Positions 33,464 through 46,200 of a stretch of 64,000 bases of DNA are shown piece after piece. The notes beneath the pieces are model-generated. The model ran no database searches. It worked only from the letters and a program-made list of their open reading frames with translations, and had not been told where the DNA came from. Made by a program: the position numbers and the translations under genes. Origin of the DNA: Glebionis coronaria (Eukaryota > Streptophyta > Magnoliopsida > Asterales > Asteraceae); NCBI GenBank assembly GCA_025667525.1, contig CM046879.1:384113039-384177038 (forward strand), written 5' to 3'. Numbering within the stretch: the stretch's first letter is position 1; each line of letters begins with the position of its first letter.

Positions 33464-36400
33464 TGATGTAGGTAAAAATATACGTGTTTAGGAAAAAAAA
33501 ACGTATAATGGGTAAGTATTAAACTCGACGATTTAGGAAAACCGACAAGTCGAATAAATGCGAGTTCGTTCTCGAAGGAGGCGTGTGATTATGAGTGCCA
33601 ATTATATAAAATCAAAGTTCGGATTAGTGACGTTTTGAGAGAAAAAGGTGAGAAAATTAAAAGACGAGTTACGCTAATATTAAACTAAAACGAATACGCG
33701 ATAAGCGCGAATCGAGAAAATGACAAAAATTTACAAAAATTAAAACTTTTGAAACTTAACTAAAAATAAACTTATTAAACGTAAAAGGAAAAAAACAAAG
33801 ACGTCTTAAAATTAAACTAAGCAAAATAAATTAAATAATGAAAGTACAAACGTGATATTTAAGCAATTTACCAAATTTAAAACCTAAAAATGAAACTTAT
33901 TTTCCTAAGTCCTAAATGATAAAAGAAATTTTTTTAAAAAAGAATTATATTTTTTTGGCTTTTTAATATTTTTTTATGAATTAAAAACAATTTAAACAAA
34001 TTAAATAATTAAAAAGAAATAATAAATGATTTTTTAGATTTTTTTTTTATATAAGTACTCCTTCCTCCTAATCTTTATGTGACATTTTTTTTGTGTCACA
34101 AAAACTGTCACAAATTAAAATCCTCCTCCCTCCCAAAACTATAAGCGACACTTTTTTTGTCAAAAAGTGTCGTGATAGCCTATTTCACTCTCTGTGGCAC
34201 ACTGAGCGAATTTGGACGAATTTGCTTGGTTTTTAAATTATTCGTTGAAGTGTGGGGGGTCAATACAAGCAAGAAAAACAACACTCCCAACAGAAAATGG
34301 CACGAAAAACGAGGCAATCTAGTTACTGTTCACAAAAAGGCAAGTGTGATGGTTTGTGGCTAGTTTGCTGATATAAGTGGTAATTAAATGGATTTTAAAC
34401 AGGCACATCTATATTTCAGCACAATCAAACCACACTAACACACTCTAAACCCTAGATGACTATGAGACCTACCAGGTGACAAGGATTCGCCACTTAAAAC
34501 TGTCAAGCAAGTGAGATTAAACTATGTGGAGGTTTATCAGATTTTAAGCAAAAAATAGTGAGCATACAAATTTAAACTGGCGCACTCCAAAACCTAAAGC
34601 AACTACTTAATGGACTAAAAATAGACCAAGTCTGAGTGGTTATGGACAATATTCAGACTATTGGTGTCACTCCGAAGCCAAAACAACTATAGATCCAAAC
34701 ACCGCTATATAAACAGATAACTAATACTTCTAAAGGATTTCAATACAGATAAATATCAACTGACTAAAAACTAACATGAATCACATTTACTGACCAATAG
34801 AACACAATAACAAAGAACAGTCAAAGTCAAACTTCCACAATTCACATTCAATCAAATAAACAAGCAGGGGGTTCAAGCATTTTACCTAACTTGGCCTTGT
34901 TCAGGCCAAGTATTGTAGCTGATGCCTTCCTTAGGAGCTTAATCGGAGCTTATGAAATAGGATTGTTAAGCTGTTCTTGTTGGTGGGCTACAGCAACCCA
35001 AAGAACACAAAGATGAAGGATGTTGGAAATATCTTTTGTTGTACCTGCTAAGAAAGAAAAACAAGCATCCAAAAAAGAACTTCCAACCAAAATCAGTTGT
35101 TAAATGATTTTGGTGTAGACCCTTTTTAGACAGTGAGTAAAACGGGTGAACCAGAAAAAAATAACAAGATTTATTAAAATTCTTTTTAAACTCCAATTTT
35201 CAAACCAAGAGTCGAAATTTTTGAAACCAAATGAGACCACCTAAACTAATGGCTTACACAAACTTAGCCCGTTTGCTTGGGTGTCAACCAACCACTCAGG
35301 CTAGGTCTTATAATCCAAGACAGAGAAGAGCCTATGGCCAAGTTTCCTTGAGCTATAAACCTTTCTAAAAAAACTTATATGGAATTTTGTGAAAAACCGA
35401 ATATCTATGACAAAGTAACACTAATATTCTTGTAGAAACTTAAATGACAAACTAAAAATCAAGTTAAACTACATGGAACTCAACATATGTAATGATTAAA
35501 TTAAAAATTTCATTAATTAAAAAAAATACACATTGGCTGGAACAAAGGAAAATAGGAGCACAACACACCCCTATTTACACTGAATAGATGACTAACTAGC
35601 ATTACAAGATTGATAAAACCCTAACAGCTAAACTTCCAAAATTTCCCTCTTCTTTAATTTCGAATCTTGTTCAATCTTGGTCCCATGTGAAGATTTCAGT
35701 TGCCAATTGTCCTTGAATGTATCTAAGCTGTTCATTTATCCTTTGGGACCAAGGATTTTCATCTTGCCGTTCATATGGTCAAACATATTGAAATCTTGTG
35801 ACTTGGTGTGAGCTGGAGAGGGGACAAAAAGGAGAGGGTCGTTTTCTGGGTTGAGGGAACTGTTGGGGAATGGGTAATAAGTATTATGCCTAAGGTGAAT
35901 TAGGATTAAATTGAGGGAAGAGGGTGATTAGTATTGGGGTTAACTAGGGTTTATGATGGTAATGAACAGCGGATTAGGGGATTTAATCCAAACAGTTCTC
36001 GTTTCTCTCCCATAAACGTGTTTTTTTATTCGGTTTAAGAAGAAAGTTAAGTGGTGTCTGACTTTGTTGACTTGGGCCGGGTATAGGGGTATAGTGATGG
36101 GCTTTGGGGTTTAAGTGGGCTTATAGTGGGTAGAAACCGGGTTTGGGTTTGGAAACAGGCAGTAATGACCCTCTCACTTTAATAAAACTGTTATCGCAAG
36201 TTTGACAGCCAAATTCTCCATTTCCTTTGTTAATAGTTTGACCATGTTTTCAATTTTGGCACAAGTGGTTTGCAAATTTTTCACAAGGACTAATTATACA
36301 ATTTTGATCATTTCCAAGGACTAGTCTTGCAAATTCTTCAAACTTTAGGGACCCCATTTGTATTTTTCGATATTTGAGGGGTATAAAGTGTCCTTCTTCA

Positions 36401-36663
36401 AAAGTTAAGGGACCAAACTTGAAAAATCTTCAAACTTCAAGGACTTCAATGAAAATTCATGATTCAGGTCTGGTTCTTTGTGCGGCTTCGTTTCCCGTGT
36501 TCGTTTTTGCTCTATCCTTGTCATTTTTTGATGATTGCACGATATCCGTACCTAAAATACACAATGAACAAACACAAGCATATATTTGTGTATTTTGATG
36601 ATATTTTAAGCGTTTTTAAGCCCGATTTGGACGATGAGACTATGTATAAAAGTAGTCTCATCA
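33464..36663 (-). repeat. 3' LTR of element B
   Basis: 3,200 bp. Plus-strand edges TGATGTAGGTAAAAATATACG and AGTAGTCTCATCA. Roughly 97% like the right LTR in sampled stretches. It carries a perfect hairpin around GACACTTTTT/AAAAAGTGTC at about 34147-34171. Confidence 0.87.
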
Positions 36664-36680
36664 CTCCCCCATATTAAATT
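36664..36680 (-). promoter_or_regulatory. Polypurine tract of element B
   Basis: The minus strand reads AATTTAATATGGGGGAG directly before the LTR start TGATGAGAC. Confidence 0.8.
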
Positions 36681-38531
36681 ATTGTTGTGCCCTCACGCAA
36701 TGCTAGAATTAAGTATCATAGCACTTCCAAAATTCATTTTATGATGACATTTATTAAAGACATAAATTTAAATAAACTACTACACGTGTTTTAGACATAA
36801 TATATTGTTTTAATCACGATTAAGTGACCTTTAGGATCATAGAATAAGAACACGTGAATGCTTCGTTAGAAATAATTTCGTCATCCTCGACTTTCACCCA
36901 ATTTCATGCTAAACGTGTAACGAGAGCATTGATATTATAAGTTAGCAACACAATCATATCTCATGAGTGTTAATTACACACCTAAACTCCCTAATTCCTA
37001 CTTGGTATCTCTTATATTTTATTTTGTCCTAATGATCACGAGGATACATCATTGACTTATGCGTGAATAGAGATTAGGTCTAAAAATAGAGTCTTAACGG
37101 TGTAACCAAAATCATCGAATTAATAATTCACCCTAATAGACAACGATGTAAAAAAAGTAAGTCAACAAGAAGGATCGATAAACACGATTTTAGAACGGTT
37201 TTGAACATGGGACTTATTGCCATGACTCTTATTATCCACCATCATCAGTGGTTTTATTATCATGGTTTACCTCCATCTTTTATTCAACTTCGCCATGAAG
37301 CTTTTATTATGACTTCGGTCTTGCCCTTGTCTTTTATTATCCACCATCATCGGTGGTTTTATTATGACTTGACGTATATCCTCACGCTAAGGCGAATTTT
37401 GGATCTTTAAAGCTTCCAAGATTAAGGCTTGATTCACTTTCAATTTAGGCATAGATTTTTCGACCTTGTGAGCTTTAAATTTTTGCTTAATTTAGGTGAG
37501 CACTTGAAATCTTATTATTAGGTGAAGCTTTTGATAATTCGGGTGCCAATACTTTAAAACCGTGACGCTGGCGATACCTTAATGTTTTCCCAATTTAATT
37601 ACATGGAAGCTATTAAAACAAATTAGAAACCAACAATAGTGACTAACCGCTAAATCAATATTTATTAATAATTTATTATCAAAAGCGTGGGGAGAATAAG
37701 CTAATAATTACTACACATGAGATCGTGAAAGATTACGAGACTTATAAATAACTCTATCATTTCTCGTCCTAATTTAAGACACTTAGCCTAAAAAGTTAAG
37801 GAATCGAAGCTAAGTGCTCAACACGCACGGTCGAGTCAAAAATTACTCTTATTCTCACCATCGGAAAACCTACATTCGTGTCTTAAACACATATGAAAAA
37901 CAAGATTTTTTTTGAAATTTGGCCATTTTTAGCCTTATTTTGCAACAAAACGATAACAAAAAGATGAAAATTGGATTGCGTGGTGACTTGAGCAAGGTGA
38001 AGTATCTATTCACCCCCATACTAAAACTAAACATTGTCCTCAATGTTTCGAGTCTAGGGGTGAAACACCCCCATACTAGAGACGTAGTCGAATGCTTAAT
38101 CTCGAGCATGGAAAGGGTAAAACGAATAACCTAAAAGCCGTTTATGAATTATGCTAATAAGATAATCGTTAGAACATAAAAGGATATCATCGGATATCGG
38201 AATCTCCAAAGGCAACGATCGAAGCTCGAGTGATCCGTAAAATGAACACGAGAGGCTTCAATGATGTCGATGAACCTAATGAATCACAATCACAAACAAC
38301 CACGAAACAAAGGTTGGAAGAGCACAAGTCCCCTCGTTACACTATTAGAAAAACGATAATATTTACAAGGATAAGAATGAGAATCCAGTGGGGGGGGGGG
38401 CACCTTGTTTTTGATAACCGAGTTAAAAGCTCGACTCGAATCCCCATAAATGTGATCATTTAGGGATAATCATGGTTTGGTCATTTTTGGTGGGGCTTAC
38501 ATGATAAACAATGCCCAAAAGTACATGGAGT
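36681..38531 (-). other. 3' non-coding region of element B
   Basis: 1.85 kb without a supported frame. Contains a direct repeat around TTATTATCCACCATCATC at about 37230 and 37335, a palindromic phrase at 38025-38050 (AACATTGTCCTCAATGTTT), two CACCCCCATACTA words (38010 and 38067) and a run of 11-12 G at about 38391. In autonomous Athila elements an env-like ORF may sit in this position; none is seen here. Confidence 0.6.
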
Positions 38532-38534
38532 ACT

Positions 38535-40091
38535 TTAAAAACCTGATAAACGTATACCGAGGTCAAAGATAGCGTCCTCGTTTTCAGATGAAAGACGAAA
38601 CAACACTACTTTAACCGAAGCCGAAACCCCAAAGGGGTAGAAGAAAAGAGATGAGAAGTAGAAAGGTGGGGCGATGGGTAAGTCAACATAATGAGCTACT
38701 CGAGGTAGACTCACACCAAGAAAATAGATAATTTTTCCATTTATTGCATCGGTGGAAGACCAATATTTCCCTTTGCAAGCAATTCTGGGATCGTAAATCT
38801 CGTCCTCGGTGGAGAAACGTGAGGAAACATAAGGGGCTTCCGCCACACAAGATCCCCACCAACCGTCGTCAAAAGGAGTAGACGAGGTGGTAGCACTCAT
38901 AAAACGATGTGATGACGGAGTTAAACTTGTAGAAAAATCTTTTAAATCACATTTAAAATCTTTCCCTTTTTCATCGTTTAAAAACTCTTTATGAAAACCC
39001 GATTTGATAATGTCGAAAATATTTGGCGTGTCAAATTCAAAATTAGTCGCGCTAAAAATCCTCACATTTAAGTCATTGGTGGGAGGGGGTGGTGGATTAT
39101 ATAAGTTCTCAAAACGTCTATCAATAAAGAACACCGCCCCCTCGGGGTCTACATACTCGTCATCCTCATGAACGTCGATCTCATCGATTTCTTCATCAAA
39201 GATAGGCTTGTCAAACCAAGGTTTGTCATTCCCATCCTTGAGTATCTTAGAAACTCTATCAAAAAGATAAAGATCAAGGACGAAACCATCATTCATTTGT
39301 GGGGATTGTTGATAAGTTAAATCCTCACGAATGTGGTAAACGTAATTCTCATTTGAGGAGTGTTGATTAGGTAACTCCTCGAGAATTGGATTTTTGGTGG
39401 TCACATGAGATGTTTCGTCATCGAAAATAAGACGTTCCAACTCATTAAGTTCATCCTCGATTTTGGAAAGATCGACATCACTCGTAGGTGGGAGTGGAGG
39501 CAAAAGAGCTAGCTCTCGTTCAATGATTTCCTCAATCTCGGGATCAAACTCGTAATCATCGTACTTCACATGTGAAGAGGTCTTTTTGGGAGAATCCTCA
39601 AAAATGGCATGTGGATTTCTAAGTACGTGATCAATCTCGGAAAAATCGCCATCGTCATCGTCAAAGAAAGAGTTGATGTGATCACTCACAACCATGGTCT
39701 TACAAGTCGAATGACTATGCTTAGGTGACTTTTCTAAGACGAGAGGATCGATGTCGATGAAACCTTTAGCCTCAACGGGTGTTGGGCTAGGCAAAGGAGG
39801 CACTTTGATGGAGTTAGAAGTTGAAGCCTCAAAGACGTGGTCCTTCGAAGGTGGTGAAGACGAGTCCATTTTTGTCATTGTCGTGATGGCACTAACGTCG
39901 CCCTTCAGAATTGATGTGTCACTTGTTTCACTAAATACATCCCAAAGTGATTTTTCATTCATAAATTTACACATACTCTTTTGAATTAGGTACACGTATT
40001 CTTTATCGTTAAAATCCTCATCTTTAAAACCGTTTTTCTTAATTCTTTCAAAACATGCATTAAGCCTCATAGTTTCCGCTAAAGTGAACAT
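38535..40091 (-). CDS. ORF3 of element B: 518-aa acidic protein of unknown function
   Basis: I do not recognise this protein. It lies where RT should begin. Residues about 1-55 (MRLNACFERIKKNGFKDEDF, EYVYLIQKSMCKFMNEKSLW) belong to the protease-distal segment, which is continuous with protease in element A. After that it is strongly acidic and Pro/Ser-rich, with runs such as FFDDDDGDFSEIDH (about 142-155), FDPEIEEIIERELALLPPLPP (about 180-200), DLSKIEDELNELERLIFDDE (about 205-225, probably helical) and NPPPPPTNDLN (about 335). Near the end, DLPIAPPFYFSSLFFYPFGV (about 470-490) is hydrophobic and could insert in a membrane; I cannot tell. No RT, RNase H, integrase or chromodomain motif. The frame is fully open, although gag and protease beside it are broken. 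The first 150 residues recur in element A. The true start is uncertain because the protein is probably made as part of a polyprotein. Confidence 0.7.
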   Translation of the reverse strand: MFTLAETMRLNACFERIKKNGFKDEDFNDKEYVYLIQKSMCKFMNEKSLWDVFSETSDTSILKGDVSAITTMTKMDSSSPPSKDHVFEASTSNSIKVPPLPSPTPVEAKGFIDIDPLVLEKSPKHSHSTCKTMVVSDHINSFFDDDDGDFSEIDHVLRNPHAIFEDSPKKTSSHVKYDDYEFDPEIEEIIERELALLPPLPPTSDVDLSKIEDELNELERLIFDDETSHVTTKNPILEELPNQHSSNENYVYHIREDLTYQQSPQMNDGFVLDLYLFDRVSKILKDGNDKPWFDKPIFDEEIDEIDVHEDDEYVDPEGAVFFIDRRFENLYNPPPPPTNDLNVRIFSATNFEFDTPNIFDIIKSGFHKEFLNDEKGKDFKCDLKDFSTSLTPSSHRFMSATTSSTPFDDGWWGSCVAEAPYVSSRFSTEDEIYDPRIACKGKYWSSTDAINGKIIYFLGVSLPRVAHYVDLPIAPPFYFSSLFFYPFGVSASVKVVLFRLSSENEDAIFDLGIRLSGF

Positions 40092-40566
40092 TTTGAAATC
40101 ATTAGAATTTGAAACATTAGGTTTTGAAACCTCGTTTTTTCATTATCATAAGACACTTGGGATTTACTCGTGAAAAAGTCCATTTTATCCTCCGAATATC
40201 TCATAGTAAGTCTCCCCTCGTGAACGTCGATTACGGTTCGAGCCATCGATAAAAATGGTCGACCTAAAATTATGGGACATTTAGGGTCACACTCATAATC
40301 GGATATCACGAAATCCGCGGAAAAAAAAACTTACAAACTTTGACATATACATCCTCGGCTATTCCAATTGGTATTAACGGCGTATAATTTGTAAGCTCGA
40401 TATTCATGTTCGTGGGGGTAAGTGAAGGCAATCTCATCAATTTCCAAAGAGAATGAGGCATAAGATTGATGCTAGCACCTAAATCGGCAAGGGCTAAACA
40501 TCCTTCAATCTCGGAAAAATCACAAGGTAGTAGAAATTGGCCCGGATCCTCTTCCTTTCTTGGCAT
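40079..40566 (-). pseudogene. Athila-type aspartic protease of element B
   Basis: Retropepsin that would cleave gag and the polyprotein. 40306-40566 opens MPRKEEDPGQFLLPCDF and has the active site LADLGASINLMPHSLWKLM (D-L-G in place of D-T/S-G is usual in Athila), then PIGIAEDVYVKV. After a one-base deletion in a T run (about 40318-40330) the frame continues in 40079-40309 with DYECDPKCPIILGRPFLSMA, the conserved ILGRPF flap-side motif, and VIDVHEGRLTMRY. A further frameshift at about 40110 separates it from ORF3. Its frame is -1 relative to gag, joined through the slippery site at 40572-40578. Confidence 0.85.
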
Positions 40567-42355
40567 ACGCCTTTTGGGTTTTTAAGAAGGATTGAAGCAC
40601 AAGTTTCTTCAAGTGTTACTTGGGTAAGGTCGATAAAACTCTCTTTTTGAACTGTGGATGGAATTTGAGGTACAAGAGGGTGTGCACTCCTTTCCTTGGT
40701 CGCCATGTTCACCCCATCGACTTTAGAATAATAAGACGTTTTAGAAGTCGAGGGTTGAGAAGAAGGAACAACTCGAAATCCATCAAGGTTAGGGGTAATC
40801 ACACGACTTTTTCCACGAGACGAGGCGGCTTTACATTGTTCCTTCGGATTTGAAACGGTGTCACTAGGTAACAAACTCGATGAAGCACCCGAGGCTTTGT
40901 TCATAATAACCGAAAACATCTTTTAATATCGATTTGTCCTTGCTCAATCTTCGTGTTTTGAAGTTTCAAAGTAATGGAAAAGTCGTTTTTCAAAGTACCA
41001 ATTTCTCCCTCTAATCGTCTCATATAAGCCTCATTCGTTTTCATGTAATTTTGAAAATCGTTTGACGAACTATTTTGATTGGAATTATAGTTCCCTTGGT
41101 TTTGATTACTTCTTTGAAAATTGTTTTGATTACCACTTGAAAAATTGTTTCCTTGATTGTTGTTATCTCGGTTTTGCCAATTTAAATTCCGACCTTGATT
41201 ATAACCTTGGTTTTGAATATTCCCTTGTTGATTATTTCCTTGAAAATTGTTTCGGTTTTGATTAAAATTGTTGCCTTGGTTATAATTGCCTTGTTGTGAT
41301 GGACCAGCGTTATTTTGATTTTGATTAGAAAAATTGTTGTTTAACGCACTCACATTTGAAGTTTGGCCATCCGTAGCCGTACAATCGTAATAATTATGAG
41401 GTCCAGCATAAAACGTACACGATGTATCAACCGCTTTCACCGTAGCGGGAGCGTCTTTCTTTTGCATTTCAACAAGAAAAGACGTAAACACATTCGTTAG
41501 CTTGTCGACTTTCGCATCAACTCTCTCAATGTCGCGATTAGAACTACTAACATTGGCGACATTGGCAACACTCGGTGTGTTGTGGAGTTGGTAAACCTTG
41601 GATCGATTCTCGATAATCATTAATGCATCTTTTGGAGTCTTACACAAAAAGTTGCCACCGGCGGCAGAATTCAACGAATCTTGTTCTTGAAAACTAAGAC
41701 CGTTGTAAAACGTATCGATTTGGTGCAACTCAGAAAATCCATGGCGAGGACATTGCCTAAGCAATTCCTTAAAACGATCCCACGCGTCTCTAAATGATTC
41801 ATTCGGTTTTTGCTCAAATCTCGTAATTTCATTTTTGAAGAACGTCGTCTTAAACGGTGGGAAGAAATGATTAACAAACTTGGAGACGAGATCTTTCTAC
41901 GAAATATTCGAATTAGGTGGCTCTTTCTCGTACCAATCCTTGGCGGCACCATCGAGCGAGTACAGAAAAAGCATAAGCTTGACGACATCGGTGTCGACTT
42001 TCTTAAACTTGCTCGTGGCCAAAAGACGATCAAAATTCCGAATATGGTCGTGAGGATTATCGGCTTCACGACCTCGAAACTTTGTAGCTTGAATCAACGA
42101 AAGCATTTCGCTCTTAATCTCAAAATTCTCCGCCTCGATAGCGGAAATTACGATCGCGTATCCATAACCCTCGGTGGGCGCTTGGAGCAATTCCATCATT
42201 GAACGATTGTCGGCCATCTCCTCTACGGTCTCTTCAACAACGATATTAGGAACGTCGGTTTCTAAATCTCGTCTACGTCGTCGATTCCTTCGATTACGAT
42301 TGCGTCGATTCGAAGCGTTGCTAGAATTAGAATAATCATTCGATCGAATGCGCAT
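40494..42355 (-). pseudogene. Athila-type gag of element B
   Basis: Starts at ATG 42355 (MRIRSNDYSNSSNASNRRN, Arg-rich). The capsid core follows: AEENFEIKSEML-like region, ADNPHDHIRNFDRLLATSKF and VVKLMLFLYSLDGAAKDWYE. A TAG at 41897-41899 replaces a Trp codon seen in A (TGG to TAG). The frame then reads on through NEITRFEQKPNESFRDAWDR and LLRQCPRHGFSELHQIDTFY to SAAGGNFLCKTPKDAL. The knuckle CxxCxxxHxxxxC is damaged: CTFYAGPHNYYDC has Tyr for the second Cys. Next comes a Gln/Asn-rich tract (41030-41340). A one-base deletion at about 40921 shifts the last part (40494-40919), which ends in the overlap with protease. Confidence 0.87.
40572..40578 (-). promoter_or_regulatory. Candidate -1 frameshift site CCCAAAA (element B)
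   Basis: On the minus strand CCCAAAA sits in the gag frame as C CCA AAA, the phase required for -1 slippage, 12 bases before the protease ATG. The gag frame ends shortly after (stop near 40494); protease is in the -1 frame. The same heptamer in the same phase is present in element A. Function is inferred, and a shared ancestral one-base loss is the alternative. Confidence 0.5.
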
Positions 42356-43180
42356 GCACTAAGCGTAGAATGGGTGGTAGCAAAGAAGTTTCTTTTTGGC
42401 GTTTTTCGATTTTTCAATTTTTTTGGTTTTTGATTCTTTTTCAATTTTTTTGGATTTTTTGTGTATTACGTAGACTCAAATCTACAAATCTCTCCTCGAA
42501 TCGATTTCTCGATTAAAGGAGCCTCAAAGAATGAAAACGATCACGTGGAGTGAACGTCTTCGATGACTTCAGAACGTTGGTGGAACACCAAAACGTTCAA
42601 GAGGGTTTAATCTTGAAAACAAGCATATATAATATACGTAGATAATACTTGGGCGGCAAACCCTCGATTAGCCCTCTTTCTCAAAACACGCACAAGCAAG
42701 CGGAGGAAACGAGGCGGAGCTAAGCACTTAAGAGCCTTTTTCCTTTAGGTCGTGAAATACAACCGCCTTATACACACCTTATAGTTTGTGTTAATCAAAA
42801 TTAAGCCTCACGAAAGTATTTATCTATTTTGCCTTTTTGACTTTTGCTTTGGATTCGAATACAATAACTGAGTGATGAAATCCCAATTAAGGTTGTGTTT
42901 TCACGCTTTTGGAGTACTTGTATATTTATTGTTCTACGTAAGTACAATATAGTAATATATTCACAAGAAAAACGAAAACGATAATGGGATATCTATAATA
43001 TAGTAAAATGATTGGTTTGTGTTTAATTTAGGAAAATTAAACACGTTTTATTTGGATATTATAATATATTAAGGAAAAATAACAAAAATGAGTATGTACG
43101 ATATTCACGCTTTCCAAAAATTGAAAAGAAAAAACACACTACTCACACAAACGCGATAGTAATAATGGCACTCAAAAACA
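42356..43180 (-). other. Leader of element B
   Basis: Untranslated region between primer site and gag, rich in poly-T/poly-A tracts just upstream of the gag ATG (about 42390-42460). The region is recognisably similar to 49024-49844 in A. Confidence 0.7.
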
Positions 43181-43200
43181 CCTCCCCGGCAGCGGCGCCA
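43181..43200 (-). promoter_or_regulatory. Primer-binding site of element B (Asp-tRNA type)
   Basis: The minus strand reads TGGCGCCGCTGCCGGGGAGG, five bases from the LTR edge. TGGCGCC..TGCCGGGG is the primer site typical of Athila/Tat elements. Confidence 0.85.
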
Positions 43201-43205
43201 AAAAT

Positions 43206-46200
43206 TGATGTAGGTAAAAATATACGTGTTTAGGAAAACAACGTATAATGGGTAAGTATTAAACTCGACGATTTAGGAAAACCGACAAGTCGAATAAATG
43301 CGAGTTCGTTCTCGAAGGAGGTGTGTGTTTATGAGTGCCAATTATATAAAATCAAAGTTTGGATTAGTGACGTTTTTGAGAGAAAAAGGTGAGAAAATTA
43401 AAAGACGAGTTACGCTAATATTAAACTATGACGAATACGCGATAAGCGCGAATCGAGAAAATGACGAAAATTTACAAAAATTAAAACTTTTCAAAACTTA
43501 ACTAAAAATAAACTTATTAAACGTAAAAGGTAAAAAAAACGAAGACGTCTTAAAATTAAACTAAGCAAAATAAATTAAATAACGAAAGTATAAACGCGAT
43601 ATTTAAGCAATTTACCAAATTTAAAACCTAAGAATGAAAATTTATTTTCTAAAGTCATAAATGATAAAAGAAATTTTTTTAAAAAAGAATTATATTTTTT
43701 GGCTTTTTAATAATTTTTTATGAATTAAAAACAATTTAAACTAATTAAATGATTAAAAAGAAATAATAAATGATTTAAAAAAAAAAAACTTTTTTATATA
43801 AGTACTCCTTCCTCCCAATCTTTATGTGACACTCTTTTATGTCACAAAACTGTCACAAATTAAAATCCCCCCCCCCCCCCTCCCAAAACTATAAACGACA
43901 CTTTTTTTGTCAAAAAGTGTCGCGATAGCCTATTTCACTCTCTGTGGCACACTAAACGAATTTGGACGAATTTGCTTGGTTTTTAACTTATTTGTTGGCG
44001 TTTTTGGGCACAAGAGGTACCGCCACACTCGTTGAAGTGTGGGAAGTCAATACAAGCAAGAAAAACAACACCCCCAATAGAAAATGGCACGAAAAACGAG
44101 GCAATCTAGTTACTGTTCACAGAAAAAGGCAAGTTTGATGGTTTGTGGCTAGTTTGCTGATATAAGTGGTAATTAAATGGATTTTAAACAGGCACATCTA
44201 GATTTCAACACAATCAAACCACACTAACATACTCTAAACCCTAGATGACTAATGAGACCTACCAGGTGACAAGTATTTGCCACTTAAAACAGTCAAGCAA
44301 GTGAGATTAAACTATGTGGAGGTTTATCAGATTTTAAGCAAAAAATAGCGAGCATACAAATTTAAACTGGCGCACTCCAAAACCTAAAGCAACTAATTAA
44401 TGGACTAAAAATAGACCAAGAATGAGTGTTTATGGACAATATTCAGAGTATTGGTGTCACTCCGAAGCCTAAACAACTCTAGATCCAAACACCCCTATAT
44501 AAACAGATAACTAATACTTCTAAAGGATTTCAATACAGATAAATATCAACTGACTTAAAACTAACATGAATCACATTCAATGACCAAAAGAACACAATAT
44601 CAAAGAACAGTCAAACTCAAACTTCCACAATTCATATTCAATCAAATAAACAAGCAGGGGGTTCAAGCCTTTTACCTAACTTGGCCTTGTTCAGGCCAAG
44701 TATTGTAGCTGATGCCTTCCTTAAAAGCTTAATTGGAGCTTATGAAATAGGATTGTTGAGCTGTTCTTGTTGGTGGGCTACAAGAGCCCAAAGAACACAA
44801 AGATGATTGATGTAGGAAAGATCTTTTGTTGTACCTGCTAAGAAAGATAAACAAGCATCCAAAAAAGAACTTCCAACCAAAATCAGTTGTTAAATGATTT
44901 TGGTGTAGACCCTTTTTAGACAGTGAGTAACACGGGTGAACCATAAAAAAATAACAAGATTTATTAAAATTCTTTTTAAACTCCAATTTTCAAACCAAGA
45001 GTCGAAATTTTTAAAACCAAATTAGACCACCTAAACTAATGGCTTATACAAACTTAGCCCGTTTGCTTGGGTGTCAACCAACCACTCAGGCTAAGTCTTA
45101 TAATCCAAGACAGAGAAGAGCTTATGGCCAAGTTTGCTTGAGCTATAAACCTTTCTAAAAAAAACTTATATGGAATTATGTGAAAAACCGAATATCTATG
45201 ACAAAGTAACACTAATCTTCTTGAAGAAACTTAAATGACAAACTGAAAATCAAGTTAAAATACATGGAACTCAGCATATGTAATGATTAAATTAAAAATT
45301 TCATTAATTAAAAAAATACACATTGGCTGGAACAAAGGAAAATAGGAGCACAACCCACCCCTATTTATACTGAATAAATGAACTAACTAGCATTACACGA
45401 TTGATAAAACCCTAACAGCTAAACTTCCAAAATTGCCCTCTTCTTTAATTTCGAATCTTGCTCAATCTTGGTACCATGTGAAGATTTCAGTTGCCAGTTG
45501 TCCTTGAATATATCTAAGCTGTTCATTTATCCTTTGGGACCAAGGATTTTCATCTAGCCGTTCATATGGTCAAACATCTTGAAATCTTGTGACTTGGTGT
45601 GAGCTGGAGAGGGGTCAAAAAGGAGAGGGTCTTTTCTGGGTTGAGGGAATTGTTGGGGAATGGGTAATAAGTATTATACCTAAGGTAAATTAGGATTTAA
45701 GTGAGGGAAGAGGGTGATTAGTACAGGGGTTAACTAGGGTTTATGATGGTAATGAACAACGGATTAGGGGATTTAATCCAAATAGTTCTTGTTTTCCTCC
45801 CATAAACGTGTTTTTTTCGGTTTAAAAAGAAAGTTAAGTGATGTCTGACTTTGTTGACTTGGGCCGGGTATTTTAAAGTTATGTTTAAGTCAAGATTCTT
45901 TAATTATTTGTTTAAATGAGTTAAAAATCATCAAATAACTTAAAGAAACATTGGTGTTTTGTATTTTTTTTATTCTTCGGTGAAGTAATATCAACAAAAT
46001 ATCAAATCATGTCTAAAACAATGTTTTTAAACCTCGGATCGATTCAGTCAGGTCAACCGGTTGACTCGATTTTGGTCGAAAAAACAGGTCATAAAAAACT
46101 CGGGTTTCACATTTTTGAAATCTGGCTAGACCCGCTGGGGCTTGGGGTGACCCGGGTCAACCCAGTTCTCGAGATCCAGGGTTTTGATTTTCTTTGGATT

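Noticed and set aside
34060..34175. Possible Stowaway-type MITE (TACTCCTTCCTCC and CTCCCTCCC words)
   Set aside because: The two words are in the same orientation rather than inverted, no TA duplication is evident, and the block is in both LTRs of B, so it is old LTR sequence.
38391..38402. G run (and a C run of about 14 at 43867) as G-quadruplex or functional element
   Set aside because: Single homopolymers; more likely slippage or sequencing uncertainty.
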